A stretch of 59,197 bases of DNA from positions 1-59,197 of the forward strand of contig CASDOR010000011.1 of the NCBI GenBank assembly GCA_949282135.1, read 5' to 3'. This DNA comes from an uncultured Christensenella sp. (GTDB taxonomy: Bacteria > Bacillota > Clostridia > Christensenellales > UBA1242). Shown here in pieces: positions 7,883 to 17,040 of the stretch (the first letter of the stretch is position 1; each line of letters opens with the position of its first letter). The translations under genes and the position numbers were made by a program. A model generated the notes under the pieces. That model saw only the letters and a list, made by a program, of their open reading frames with translations, was not told the origin of the DNA and did no database searches.

Positions 7883-8635
7883 ATGAATGTTATTTTAAAT
7901 GGCTTTTGTGGACAAATGGGACAAGTTATTTATAAATTATCAAAAAAAGACGAAGATATTAACATTTGCTATGGAGTTGATAATTTATCACTAATTACTA
8001 AGTTAGAAAAAAGCGTAGACGTAAAATTAACTGATAATATTTTTAGTGTTAGGGATGGTGATGTTGTTTTAGATTTTTCTAGGGCAAGTGCTATAAGAGG
8101 GTTATTAAATTATTGTGTGAGGAACAGAAAACCTCTTGTTATTGCGACCACTGGGCATAATGAACTAGAGGAAAGAGAAATTCTTCACGCGAGTCAATTT
8201 ATTCCAATTTTTAAATCAGGTAATTTTAGTTTGGGTATGCAAACAACGCTAGAGTTAGTAAAATTTGCTTCGTCTGCGTTAAGAGATTACGACGTTGAGG
8301 TTGTTGAAACGCATCACAATAAAAAGCTTGACGTTCCAAGTGGTAGTGCAAAGATGATACTCGGTGAGATTAATAGTTCTAGACCAAATAGTAGAATTAA
8401 TCTTGGTAGAAATAAAAATGGACTTAGAGAAAAAAATGAAGTAGGAGTCCATTCTGTGCGTGGAGGAGGGGTAAATGGGGAGCATACTATATATTTTTTA
8501 GGTCAAAATGAAATTGTAACAATTTCTCATACCGCACTCTCTCGTGAGGTTTTTGGAGAAGGAGCACTTAGGGCAGTAAAATTTTTAAGGGACAAAAAGC
8601 CGGGCCTATATACTATGAAGAACCTTTTTGAGTAA
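7883..8635 (+). CDS. dapB: 4-hydroxy-tetrahydrodipicolinate reductase
   Basis: NAD(P)H-dependent reductase of the diaminopimelate pathway. 250 residues. The nucleotide motif is GFCGQMG (usual GxxGRMG), and the catalytic region VETHHNKKLDVPSGSA, with the HH pair and the lysine, is intact. Follows dapA with an 81-bp gap that holds a hairpin. Confidence 0.94.
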   Translation: MNVILNGFCGQMGQVIYKLSKKDEDINICYGVDNLSLITKLEKSVDVKLTDNIFSVRDGDVVLDFSRASAIRGLLNYCVRNRKPLVIATTGHNELEEREILHASQFIPIFKSGNFSLGMQTTLELVKFASSALRDYDVEVVETHHNKKLDVPSGSAKMILGEINSSRPNSRINLGRNKNGLREKNEVGVHSVRGGGVNGEHTIYFLGQNEIVTISHTALSREVFGEGALRAVKFLRDKKPGLYTMKNLFE

Positions 8636-8726
8636 AAGTTCATATAGTACTTTTAGATATTTAAGAAGATACTACAATATATATGGTTATTCGCCCTAAT
8701 GGGAATGCTGATTAGTTTATAACATA

Positions 8727-8760
8727 AAAAAAGCCACCCCTTGAAAAACAGGGTTGACTA
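8727..8760 (-). terminator. Second, downstream terminator on the minus strand
   Basis: On the minus strand ACCCT pairs with AGGGGT and the sequence ends GGTGGC followed by seven T. It repeats the GTGGC-T7 ending of the small RNA at 8767-8882 and would act as its backup terminator. Confidence 0.5.
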
Positions 8761-8766
8761 AAAAAT

Positions 8767-8882
8767 AAAAAAAGCCACTCACTAAGGAGTGACTTAAGTG
8801 AGGAGTCTACGTTAAAAGTGCCAAACGTTCTCCTCTGTTCACGCGAGTTACCTCCGTGACTTCCCCCTACGGGGCTGGTGGC
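8767..8882 (-). ncRNA. Predicted small RNA, about 116 nt, minus strand
   Basis: A GC-rich block between dapB and aspartokinase. On the minus strand TTGACA (8917-8912), a 17-bp spacer and TATTAT (8894-8889) predict +1 at G8882. That base opens a 5-bp closing stem GCCAC (8882-8878)/GTGGC (8778-8774), which is followed at once by seven T. Inside are hairpins CCCC/GGGG (8864-8874), TCACG/CGTGA (8839-8859), GAGGAG/CTCCTC with ACGTT/AACGT (8800-8835) and CTCACT/AGTGAG (8778-8802). I do not recognise the family: it is not a lysine riboswitch, T-box, SRP, 6S or tmRNA by the motifs I know. It may be an unassigned housekeeping or regulatory RNA. Confidence 0.65.
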
Positions 8883-8888
8883 ATTATT

Positions 8889-8917
8889 ATAATAACAAAA
8901 GGAGTAAATTATGTCAA
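8889..8917 (-). promoter_or_regulatory. Promoter of the minus-strand small RNA
   Basis: Minus-strand TTGACA (8917-8912), 17-bp spacer, TATTAT (8894-8889). It overlaps the start codon and ribosome site of the plus-strand leader peptide, so activity in the two directions may interfere. Confidence 0.65.
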
Positions 8918-8967
8918 GTGTAAATTATAGTTTAAATAATAGAGGTGTTAGGCTTTTAGAGAGGTAA
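8911..8967 (+). CDS. Possible 18-residue leader peptide before aspartokinase
   Basis: ATG 8911 has a good ribosome site (AAAGGAG, 8898-8904) and encodes MSSVNYSLNNRGVRLLER. Its last two codons (GAG AGG) form the Shine-Dalgarno sequence of the aspartokinase, whose ATG lies 2 bp after the stop. This suggests translational coupling. It has no run of lysine codons, so classical lysine attenuation is not indicated. Could be a chance ORF. Confidence 0.45.
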   Translation: MSSVNYSLNNRGVRLLER

Positions 8968-8969
8968 AA

Positions 8970-10256
8970 ATGAGTAGTAATGTATGTAAGTTTGGCGGTT
9001 CTTCACTAAGTAATGCTGAAAATATAAAAAAGGTGGCGGAAATTTTAAAAGACGAGAATAAACGTTTTGTTATTGTCTCAGCGCCAGGTAAAAGGTTTAA
9101 AGAAGATAAAAAGATAACTGACCTTTTAATTAATTGTTATGTTTTGTCAACAAAAAATCAAGCTTACGAAGAGGAGTTTTCTTTAATTAAAACTAGATTT
9201 GAGGATTTAGTAAAAGAACTCGGTATTGATTTTGATTTAAGAAAAGTTTTTCAAGAAATAGATGATAAAATAAAAAAACATGATGATTATGATTTTATAT
9301 TGTCACGTGGAGAATATTTAAACGCAAAAATCATAGCTTCATATCTAAATTTTAAGTTCTTGGATGCAAAAGATATAATCTTTTTTGATAAGTCAGGTAA
9401 GGTTGACTTGGAGCGTTCAAAAGAGGAATTTACAAAAAAGACTAATAAAAACTCAAGGTACGTAATTCCAGGTTTTTATGGGACTAATGAAGTAAACTCA
9501 AAAATAAAAGTTTTTTCTCGTGGAGGCTCAGACATAACAGGAGCTATTGTTGCGGTTTTAAGTGATATAAAAACATATGAAAATTATACAGATGTAGACG
9601 GAGTATATGACGTAGACCCAAACAAGTGTAAAAAGGCAAAAATAATTAAAAAACTAAGTTATGACGATATGCGCATTATGTCAAGTCTTGGTGCGGAGGT
9701 TTTGCATCCTGACTCTACGTACTTTTTGGAAAAGTATGATATTACATTAAACATAAGAAACACTTTTAATCCGTCAAATAGTGGCAGTATAATCAGAAAA
9801 GAAAGCCCTAATTTTACTAGGTGTATCACAGGCAAAAGAGGGTATTTATTAGTAAATGTTGAAAACAAGAAAAATTCGCAACAAAAAGAAAACTTAGCTA
9901 ATTTTAAAAACTCCTTAAGAAAAAACAATTTTGAAATCATAAGAACAATAGAGGGAGTAGATAGTTTGTCTATCATAATTAAAAGTTTTGAAGGATTAGA
10001 AAGTAAGGTTTACAAGTTAGCTTGTGACTATAATGCAAAAATTACCATTAAGAAAATCGCTCTAGTATCTATTATTGATGGGGCTTTTAATAAAGAGTTG
10101 AGTGTACAAAGTAAAATTTTTGATGCACTTAGTAAAATTGACTTTGAGGTAATCTTAATAACAAAGGGAGCACTAGACATAAGCATTTCATTTGGTGTGG
10201 AGGAAGACAGCTTTGATAAGGTAATTGAAAGCATTTATTCTTTTTTATATACATAG
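8970..10256 (+). CDS. lysC: Aspartate kinase
   Basis: Phosphorylates aspartate, the first step to lysine, diaminopimelate, threonine and methionine. 428 residues. N-terminal KFGGSS nucleotide/aspartate motif (residues 7-12), FSRGGSDITGA in the kinase core, YTDVDGVYDVDP, and a C-terminal ACT-type regulatory region for feedback control by an end product. It follows dapB after a structured gap. The ribosome site GAGAGG lies in the upstream leader ORF. Lysine-sensitive or threonine-sensitive class cannot be told from sequence alone. Confidence 0.93.
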   Translation: MSSNVCKFGGSSLSNAENIKKVAEILKDENKRFVIVSAPGKRFKEDKKITDLLINCYVLSTKNQAYEEEFSLIKTRFEDLVKELGIDFDLRKVFQEIDDKIKKHDDYDFILSRGEYLNAKIIASYLNFKFLDAKDIIFFDKSGKVDLERSKEEFTKKTNKNSRYVIPGFYGTNEVNSKIKVFSRGGSDITGAIVAVLSDIKTYENYTDVDGVYDVDPNKCKKAKIIKKLSYDDMRIMSSLGAEVLHPDSTYFLEKYDITLNIRNTFNPSNSGSIIRKESPNFTRCITGKRGYLLVNVENKKNSQQKENLANFKNSLRKNNFEIIRTIEGVDSLSIIIKSFEGLESKVYKLACDYNAKITIKKIALVSIIDGAFNKELSVQSKIFDALSKIDFEVILITKGALDISISFGVEEDSFDKVIESIYSFLYT

Positions 10257-10311
10257 TTAAAACAAGCTTTATGGAACAATTTAATTGCTATATTTTAAGT
10301 TTTAATAAAAA

Positions 10312-10344
10312 AGCAGTATAAAATCTCATTATATTGCTTTTTTT
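10312..10344 (+). terminator. Terminator of the dap/lysC region
   Basis: AGCAGTATA (10312-10320) pairs with TATATTGCT (10330-10338, one G-U) and is followed by a T run. Confidence 0.8.
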
Positions 10345-10346
10345 GT

Positions 10347-10381
10347 TTGAAATTCTAGTAAAAAACATGTATAATACATGT
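10347..10381 (+). promoter_or_regulatory. plsX operon promoter with palindromic operator over the -10 box
   Basis: TTGAAA (10347-10352), 17-bp spacer, TATAAT (10370-10375). The -10 box is the centre of a perfect palindrome ACATGTA-TAA-TACATGT (10365-10381). A protein binding this site would block RNA polymerase. plsX promoters of other Firmicutes are often controlled by fatty-acid regulators, but this palindrome does not match the FapR or FabT sites I know. Confidence 0.75.
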
Positions 10382-10390
10382 GTAGTGTAG

Positions 10391-10443
10391 GTTGTGAGAA
10401 AAGGTTTTAATTTTGGTTTTTAAGTATAAAATACTCTCACGAC
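10391..10443 (+). other. Leader stem in the plsX-rnc mRNA
   Basis: GTTGTGAGA (10391-10399) pairs with TCTCACGAC (10435-10443, one G-U) around a 35-nt loop, just after the predicted start site. Because the operon encodes RNase III, a cleavable autoregulatory leader is conceivable, but this is inference. Confidence 0.45.
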
Positions 10444-10552
10444 TTTATTTTAAAGAATTTAGATGAAAAAAATTCTAATTCTTAAACTAAAAATTTTTAA
10501 ACTTAACTAAATAAGTTTTTAATATTATCATTGAATTTTTGAGAGGTTTGTT

Positions 10553-11575
10553 ATGAAGATAGTGGTTGATTGTCATGGTAATGATAAAGGTGCTAAGGTA
10601 GCTGTTGAGGCTAGTGTTAAAGTTGTTAATGAGCACGATGACGTTAGTATTGTTCTTGTTGGGGTTGAGGAAGAAATAAAGCATATTTTATCTCTTCTTG
10701 ATTATGATGAAAAAAGAATTGAGATTTTACCATCAAGCCAAATAATTACTAATGAAGAGTCTCCAACAGAGGCTGTTAGACATAAAAAGGATTCTAGTCT
10801 TGTAAGGGCTTTTGAAAGGTTAAAAGAGGACAAGGAGATTGTAGGGCTTGTTTCTTGCGGGAGTACTGGAGCAGTTCTTACTGGGGCTTTTATGAAAATA
10901 GGCAGAATTAAAGGTATTTCTCGTCCAGCACTTTGTCCAATGTTGCCTACTAAAACAGGGGGTAAGGTTCTTCTTATAGACTCTGGTGCAAATACTGATT
11001 GTAAGCCTATTAATCTTTGTCATTTTGCCATAATGGCAACAATATATGCAAAGGCATTTTTGAATATTGAGGATCCTAGAGTTGGGCTTCTTAATATTGG
11101 TACAGAAGATAAAAAGGGTAATGAGTTTTCACACGAGTGTTTTGAGATGCTTAAAAAATTGCCTATTAATTTTGTTGGCAATATGGAAGCAAAAGACTTT
11201 TTGAGTGGAAATTATGATATAGTTGTAGCTGATGGCTTTGACGGTAATATTTTGCTAAAAAGTGTTGAAGGGGCAGTTAAATTTGTTATGTCCGAACTTA
11301 AGAAAAACATAAAAGAGTCTTTCATAAGTAAAATTGGTGCTTTATTTATGAAAGGTACTTTTAATAAGATGAAAGAGACTTTTAACATAAGTAATTATGG
11401 AGGGGCAGCATTCCTTGGCGTAAAAAAACTTGTGGTAAAAGGACATGGGGCAGCAGATAGTGTCGCTTTTGAAAAAAGTATTTTGCAGGTTATGACACTT
11501 GCAAAATATGATTTGTGTAAAAAAATTGAGGAAGAAATAAAAATGCTAGGGGGTAGTTTAGATGAGCCAGTTTGA
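10553..11575 (+). CDS. plsX: Phosphate acyltransferase PlsX
   Basis: Makes acyl-phosphate from acyl-ACP for phosphatidic acid synthesis (with PlsY). 340 residues, usual length. Starts MKIVVDCHGNDKGAK (family pattern IAxDAMGGD; here C-H-G-N-D) and contains SCGSTGAVLTGA, LLIDSGANTDCKP, LLNIGTEDKKGN and VADGFDGNILLK. Its stop overlaps the rnc start by 14 bp, so translation is coupled. acpP, usually between plsX and rnc, is missing here. Confidence 0.95.
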   Translation: MKIVVDCHGNDKGAKVAVEASVKVVNEHDDVSIVLVGVEEEIKHILSLLDYDEKRIEILPSSQIITNEESPTEAVRHKKDSSLVRAFERLKEDKEIVGLVSCGSTGAVLTGAFMKIGRIKGISRPALCPMLPTKTGGKVLLIDSGANTDCKPINLCHFAIMATIYAKAFLNIEDPRVGLLNIGTEDKKGNEFSHECFEMLKKLPINFVGNMEAKDFLSGNYDIVVADGFDGNILLKSVEGAVKFVMSELKKNIKESFISKIGALFMKGTFNKMKETFNISNYGGAAFLGVKKLVVKGHGAADSVAFEKSILQVMTLAKYDLCKKIEEEIKMLGGSLDEPV

Positions 11576-12242
11576 TGTGAAAAAAATTGAAAAAATTATT
11601 CACTATTCCTTCAAAAATAAGGACAACTTAAAAACCGCCTTTACTCATTCTTCTTATGCAAATCAACATATGACAGAAAGTTACGAAAGGCTAGAATTTT
11701 TAGGAGATTCAATATTAAATTTTATTGTTGCTGATGAACTTTTTAAGTTAAGTGGTGACGAGGAGGGGAGACTTACAAAGTGGAGAGCAAGACTTGTTAA
11801 TAGCGATAATTTGTCAGAAATTATAGATAAACTTGATTTAACCAAATATATTTTAGTTGGAGATTCAATAAAAAATATAGGCGAATTAAAGTCGGTTAAG
11901 GAAGATTTATTTGAAAGTTTAACAGGGGCAATTTATATTGATAGTAGTCTTGATAAGGCAAGAAGGTTTGTAACTAGATTTATAGATGTAAATAGTGTTT
12001 TTAAGAAAAAAGATGTTGATTATAAAACCCTTTTGCAAGAAAAAATTCAAGCAAAAAAGGGTGCAAATTTGGTATATTTTACATATGAAGATCCACTTGA
12101 AAAAGGTAGATTTTGTGCAGAGGTTTATATAAACGATGTTTTTGTTGCAAGGGCATATTCAAAAAGCAAAAAAACCGCACAAGCTGAGTGTGCAAAACTA
12201 GCACTAAGTGATAACAAAGTGCTTGATAAAATTTTAGGTTAA
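11562..12242 (+). CDS. rnc: Ribonuclease III
   Basis: Cuts double-stranded RNA in rRNA and mRNA processing. 226 residues: catalytic domain with the signature ERLEFLGDSILNF and the second acidic site EDLFESLTGAIY, then a dsRNA-binding domain from about residue 155 ending in KTAQAECAKLAL. Overlaps the end of plsX and is followed by smc, the standard Firmicutes order. Confidence 0.96.
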   Translation: MSQFDVKKIEKIIHYSFKNKDNLKTAFTHSSYANQHMTESYERLEFLGDSILNFIVADELFKLSGDEEGRLTKWRARLVNSDNLSEIIDKLDLTKYILVGDSIKNIGELKSVKEDLFESLTGAIYIDSSLDKARRFVTRFIDVNSVFKKKDVDYKTLLQEKIQAKKGANLVYFTYEDPLEKGRFCAEVYINDVFVARAYSKSKKTAQAECAKLALSDNKVLDKILG

Positions 12243-12256
12243 AGGGAAAGGGAAAG

Positions 12257-15200
12257 TTGAATTTTAAAAAGATAGAACTTGTTGGTTTTAAGTCATTTGC
12301 AGACAAGCTAGAAATTAAATTTGATTCTGGTATTACTGGTATTGTTGGTCCTAATGGTTGCGGAAAGTCAAATGTTTCTGATGCTATTCGTTGGGTACTT
12401 GGAGAGCAGAGTACTAAGCTTTTGCGTAGTAGTAATATGCAAGACGTTATTTTTAACGGGACAGAAAGAAGGAAAAGTATGTCTTACTGCGAAGTATCTC
12501 TATTTTTTGACAACACCTCTAGAATGTTTGACCTTAATTTTGATGAAGTCGCTTTTACTAGGAAGCTTTATAGGTCCGGAGAAAGCGAATATTTAATTAA
12601 TGGTACACCTTGTAGATTAAAAGATATTACAAATGCGCTTCATGATTCAGGAATAGGTAAGGAAGGCTACTCAATTATAGGACAAGGTAAAGTTGAGGAA
12701 ATTATCAGTGCAAAACCAGAAAATAGGCGAGCTATCTTTGAAGAGGCAGCGGGGATTGCTAAATTTAAACAGAGAAAAACCGAGGCAGAAAGGAAGCTTG
12801 ATAGGACTCAAGAAAACCTAAATCGTGCACTTGACGTTTTACAAGAGCAAGAAAGACAACTTGGCCCACTAAAGAAACAGTCTGAGAATGCTAAGTTATA
12901 TCTTGGGTATAAAGAACAATTAAAAAGCTTAGAAGTAAATGTTTATGTAAATCAATATGACAACGCTAGTACAGTAAAAAATGAAATTCAAACTAAGATT
13001 GATGGCTATAACGAAGAAATTGATATTAAACAAAAAGACCTTGACAATCTAAATGCATCTTACGATAGTAAAATGTTAGAGGTTTCTCAAATAGACAAGA
13101 AAATTCAGGATACAAATGACAATATTTTGTCTACAACAGTTGAACTTGAAAAAAGGACTGGAGAATCTAATGTTGTAAAGGAAAGATTAAAATTTTTAAA
13201 TGATGATAAGGAAAGCATTGAAGGTGAGTATCAAAAAGAGGTTTTAAATAAAGAAAATTCTCTAAAACTTATAAAAGAGGCTGAAACCTTAAAAGAAGAA
13301 AAAGAAAAAGAGTTAAACGAGGTAAGTTTTAATCTTTCAAATTGCACTGATAAATATTTAAAAATAGTTGATGAGCTTACAGGTGCTGAGGACGAAGCAA
13401 CACGTAGGCAAAAAGAGATGATAAGTGAGCTTAGCAAAATGACTGACATAAAGTCTAACTTGTCTGCCCTTAAAGCTGAGAGGGAAGCTTATCTTAATAA
13501 CATTACAGACCTTGACGAGAAAATTTATGGTTTGCAGGAAAGAATTAAAGAAAAAGAGGCTGGACTAGAACTTGCTAAAAGGACTGCAAATGATGCCGAA
13601 AAGGCTTATGAAAAACTTCAAATAGAAACAAAAAAATCGCAAGAAAAAATAGGGCTACTTGAATTAGAACAAAGACAAAATAATGATAAGTTGACCACGT
13701 GTTCTTCAAATATTCAAATCTTGCAAAACAGAAAGAAGGTTTTAGAAGATATGCAACGAGACTATGATGGATTTAACTATTCTGTCAAACGTCTTATGGG
13801 AGATGCAAAAAATAATAGTGAACTTAGATCAAAAATTGTTGGTATTGTTGCTTCTGTTATGACTATACCAAAGGGTTTTGAAACTGCTATTGAGGTGGCT
13901 CTTGGTGGGGCTGTTCAAGACATAATTACTAAAAATGAAGAGGATGCAAAGTATTTAATTAATTACCTAAAAAGAAACAATTTTGGGCGTGCGACTTTTC
14001 TTCCTATAACTTCAATGAAAGTAAGACTGCTTAGCGAAGCAGAACAAAGTATTGTAAGACGTAACAAAACTTACGGAGTTGCATCAAGTGTTGTAAGTTA
14101 TGATATAAAATTAAGAAGCATTTTTGAAAGTCTTCTTGGTAGGACAGTTGTGGTAGGTACAACAGACGATGCAATAAGTTTAGCTAGACAAGCTGGGTAC
14201 TCGTTTAGGATTGTTACCCTTGAAGGTGAGGTTATAAATCCTCAGGGATCAATTAGTGGTGGTAGTAAAAAGGCTGTTACTTCAAACCTACTTATGCGAG
14301 ATAACGAGATTGAAAGTTTAGGCTTGCAAATAACAAAATTTATTAATCTTTCAAATGAACTTAAAAAGAAGAAAGAAGAACTAGAAAATAATTTGAGTAT
14401 TTTGACAAAAGAAAATGAAGATTTACAGCAAAAACTTGTTATAGCTCAAGTTGAAAGTGCAAAACAAAATCAAAATTATGAACAACTTAGTGTTTATGTT
14501 GACGAACTTAATAAAGAAAGAATATCTTTAAGTCAAGAAAAGATTGATTTTAGCACAAAAATTGAAATGATTAATAAGGCTCTTAGTTCAAGTGGCGAAG
14601 AGATGGATGTAGAAATTGAGGGCTCGGAAAGACTAGAAGATACCCAGAAACTCTTTACAAATCTTAGAAACGAAAGAGATTCTTTGCAAAATGAAATGAC
14701 TGAGCTTAAGGTTAAGAAAACTGCTCTTGAAGGAGAACTTTCAAATATTAATGCAGAACTTATGAGACTTGACGAATACATTAAAAAGAGTGATTTTACC
14801 TTGATTGACCTAAAAAATAATCTTGATAGGGTAAATGAAAGTTTAAAAATTGCACGAGATCTTGTTGAGGAAAAACTAGATAGTGTTGATGATACAGAAC
14901 TAAGGGCAAGAATTCAAAGCGCACGAAAGAGATTAAAAGAGCTTGATGATTTAAAGCAGGAGTTACAACAAGAGATTCATAGGCTTGATGATGAAAAAGC
15001 AAAAAGCATGAACGAGCTTAATTTGATCCAAGAAAAGAAATATCAGCAGACTGCGGCTCTAAGTAAAGTTGACACGGATATTGAGACGATGCAGGAGAAA
15101 ATTTTTGAGGATTATGAACTTACGTATGCTTCTTGTTTGCCACTAAAAATTGAGAATTTTGACGTAAAAGAGGGGCTTATTGAAATAAGCAGACTTAAAA

Positions 15201-15859
15201 AGGAAATTTCAAAGTTAGGCAATATAAATGTAAATGCTATAGAAGATTGCAAGGAATTAATGGAGAGGTATGAGGCTTTAAGTGCTCAGGCACATGACTT
15301 GACTGTAGCAAAAGAGGACCTAGAGAAAATCATTAAAGATTTGGCTGTTGAGATGATAACTAGATTTGATGAGGCTTTTGAAAAGATACAGGAAAATTTC
15401 TCAAAGACATTTAGGGAGCTTTTTGGCGGAGGAAATGCAAAGTTACTTCTTACTGAGAGTGAAGACCCTCTTCAAGCAGGTGTTGAGATTATTGCAGAGC
15501 CACCAGGGAAAAAGTTACAAAGTATAACACTTCTTAGTGGTGGAGAAAAGGCTTTGACGGCGATTGCTATTTTGTTTGCAATACTTAGACTTAGACCAAT
15601 GCCATTCTGTCTACTTGACGAAATTGAAGCGGCACTTGATGATACAAACGTTTCAAGGTTTGCTCAGTATCTAAAAAATTTCTCAAAAGATACACAATTT
15701 ATTGTCATTACTCACCGTAAGCCAACTATGATGCTGACAGATTCTCTTTATGGTGTTACTATGGAAGAACCGGGTGTAAGTAAAATTGTTTCTGTTAAAC
15801 TGGAAGATGCTATTAAAATTTCAGAAGATAAAAAAGAAAAAGATAAAAAAATTAGCTAA
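12257..15859 (+). CDS. smc: Chromosome segregation ATPase SMC
   Basis: Condensin core subunit that compacts and separates chromosomes. 1200 residues, typical size. Walker A GPNGCGKSN (~32-40), long coiled coils, central hinge near residues 520-640 with the Gly-rich QGSISGGSKK after it, second coil, then signature LLSGGEKALTA (~1091-1101) and Walker B CLLDEIEAALDD (~1117). Starts at TTG 12257 with an AAAGGGAAAGGG ribosome region; the protein begins MNFKKIELVGFKSFADK as expected. Confidence 0.97.
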   Translation: MNFKKIELVGFKSFADKLEIKFDSGITGIVGPNGCGKSNVSDAIRWVLGEQSTKLLRSSNMQDVIFNGTERRKSMSYCEVSLFFDNTSRMFDLNFDEVAFTRKLYRSGESEYLINGTPCRLKDITNALHDSGIGKEGYSIIGQGKVEEIISAKPENRRAIFEEAAGIAKFKQRKTEAERKLDRTQENLNRALDVLQEQERQLGPLKKQSENAKLYLGYKEQLKSLEVNVYVNQYDNASTVKNEIQTKIDGYNEEIDIKQKDLDNLNASYDSKMLEVSQIDKKIQDTNDNILSTTVELEKRTGESNVVKERLKFLNDDKESIEGEYQKEVLNKENSLKLIKEAETLKEEKEKELNEVSFNLSNCTDKYLKIVDELTGAEDEATRRQKEMISELSKMTDIKSNLSALKAEREAYLNNITDLDEKIYGLQERIKEKEAGLELAKRTANDAEKAYEKLQIETKKSQEKIGLLELEQRQNNDKLTTCSSNIQILQNRKKVLEDMQRDYDGFNYSVKRLMGDAKNNSELRSKIVGIVASVMTIPKGFETAIEVALGGAVQDIITKNEEDAKYLINYLKRNNFGRATFLPITSMKVRLLSEAEQSIVRRNKTYGVASSVVSYDIKLRSIFESLLGRTVVVGTTDDAISLARQAGYSFRIVTLEGEVINPQGSISGGSKKAVTSNLLMRDNEIESLGLQITKFINLSNELKKKKEELENNLSILTKENEDLQQKLVIAQVESAKQNQNYEQLSVYVDELNKERISLSQEKIDFSTKIEMINKALSSSGEEMDVEIEGSERLEDTQKLFTNLRNERDSLQNEMTELKVKKTALEGELSNINAELMRLDEYIKKSDFTLIDLKNNLDRVNESLKIARDLVEEKLDSVDDTELRARIQSARKRLKELDDLKQELQQEIHRLDDEKAKSMNELNLIQEKKYQQTAALSKVDTDIETMQEKIFEDYELTYASCLPLKIENFDVKEGLIEISRLKKEISKLGNINVNAIEDCKELMERYEALSAQAHDLTVAKEDLEKIIKDLAVEMITRFDEAFEKIQENFSKTFRELFGGGNAKLLLTESEDPLQAGVEIIAEPPGKKLQSITLLSGGEKALTAIAILFAILRLRPMPFCLLDEIEAALDDTNVSRFAQYLKNFSKDTQFIVITHRKPTMMLTDSLYGVTMEEPGVSKIVSVKLEDAIKISEDKKEKDKKIS

Positions 15860-16056
15860 GACACATTTATAAGTCGTGAACAACTAGAACAAATTAGGTC
15901 ATCCAAATTGAGCTTATGATGAAATATACTTTTTAAAAGTTTAAATAGTACAAGATTTAAGAAATTTTGGATTTTATTTTAGAGTTTTTCGACTTTAAGA
16001 AAAAATTACAGTGTTATAGGCAGTACTAAGTTTTTTAATAAGTAAAGGAAATAAAA

Positions 16057-16953
16057 ATGGGACTTTTTTCAAAGATAAAAAATGGATTAAAAAAGACTAA
16101 AGACGCATTAATTACAAAATTAAATGCGGTTTTTCGTGGCGGAGATATTGATGCAGATTTTTATGAAGAACTTGAGTTTGCGTTAGTTAGTAGTGATATG
16201 GGAGTTGAAACTAGCGAAGAAATTATTTTTAGTCTAAAAAATAGGCTCAGAGAAAAACATATCGTTAAGCAAGAACAAGCAAGAGCTGTGCTAAAAGATA
16301 TTCTAATTGAGACTTTAGAAAATTCAAGAAAAGAAGAATTTAAATATCCTATAATAATCACAATTGTTGGAGTAAATGGGGTAGGCAAGACTACGACAAT
16401 AGGTAAACTTGCACACTTTTTTAAAAGCAAAAAGAAAAGCGTGTCCCTTGTTGCTGGAGATACTTTTAGAGCTGCAGCTAGTGAGCAACTTGGTGAATGG
16501 GCAAAACGCACAGATGTAAAAATTATAAAGCATGCTGAGGGAGCAGACCCTGGAGCAGTTGTTTATGATGGTATACAAAGTGCCAAAGCAAGAAAGACAG
16601 ACGTTTTAATTGTTGATACTGCTGGTAGACTTCATACTAAAGTAAACCTTATGGAAGAACTAAGGAAGATAAACAGAATTGAAGACAGAGAGTGGGGCGA
16701 GGCACAAAAATTTAATTTTATAGTGCTTGATGCAACTATTGGTCAAAATTCTCTTGTTCAAGTTAATGCTTTTAAAGACGCTATTGGTATAGACGGTATT
16801 ATTCTTACAAAACTTGATGGAACTAGTAAAGGCGGTATAGTATTCCCAATTATAAAAGAGCTTAATACTCCAGTATACTTTATTGGTGTTGGAGAAAAAA
16901 TGGAAGACCTTGAGGAGTTTGATGCCAAAAAATTTGTGGATGGGATTTTGTGA
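16057..16953 (+). CDS. ftsY: Signal recognition particle receptor FtsY
   Basis: GTPase that docks SRP-ribosome complexes at the membrane. 298 residues, a short NG-domain form without a long acidic A domain. G1 GVNGVGKTT (~104), [20 protein letters not shown] and [10 protein letters not shown] are all present. Separated from smc by 197 bp in which I see no feature. ylxM and ffh, often next, do not follow; an accessory patch starts instead. Confidence 0.96.
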   Translation: MGLFSKIKNGLKKTKDALITKLNAVFRGGDIDADFYEELEFALVSSDMGVETSEEIIFSLKNRLREKHIVKQEQARAVLKDILIETLENSRKEEFKYPIIITIVGVNGVGKTTTIGKLAHFFKSKKKSVSLVAGDTFRAAASEQLGEWAKRTDVKIIKHAEGADPGAVVYDGIQSAKARKTDVLIVDTAGRLHTKVNLMEELRKINRIEDREWGEAQKFNFIVLDATIGQNSLVQVNAFKDAIGIDGIILTKLDGTSKGGIVFPIIKELNTPVYFIGVGEKMEDLEEFDAKKFVDGIL

Positions 16954-17040
16954 ATTAATTGTTGAAAAGACGTCTCATAGCTGCAAAGATTATCTTAAAT
17001 AAAACATGACTAAAACGTAAGGAACATATAATCAAATAAA

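Noticed and set aside
8767..8882. A lysine riboswitch before lysC, or a TPP-like riboswitch on the minus strand (GTAGGGGGAAGTCA resembles a TPP-box half)
   Set aside because: Neither the conserved lysine-riboswitch core nor the CTGAGA/ACCTGA elements of the TPP riboswitch are present, and the minus strand has no target gene downstream.
16951..16953. Alternative genetic code (TGA as Trp), considered because of the low GC
   Set aside because: ftsY, plsX and comM end at TGA exactly where the families end, so TGA is a stop.
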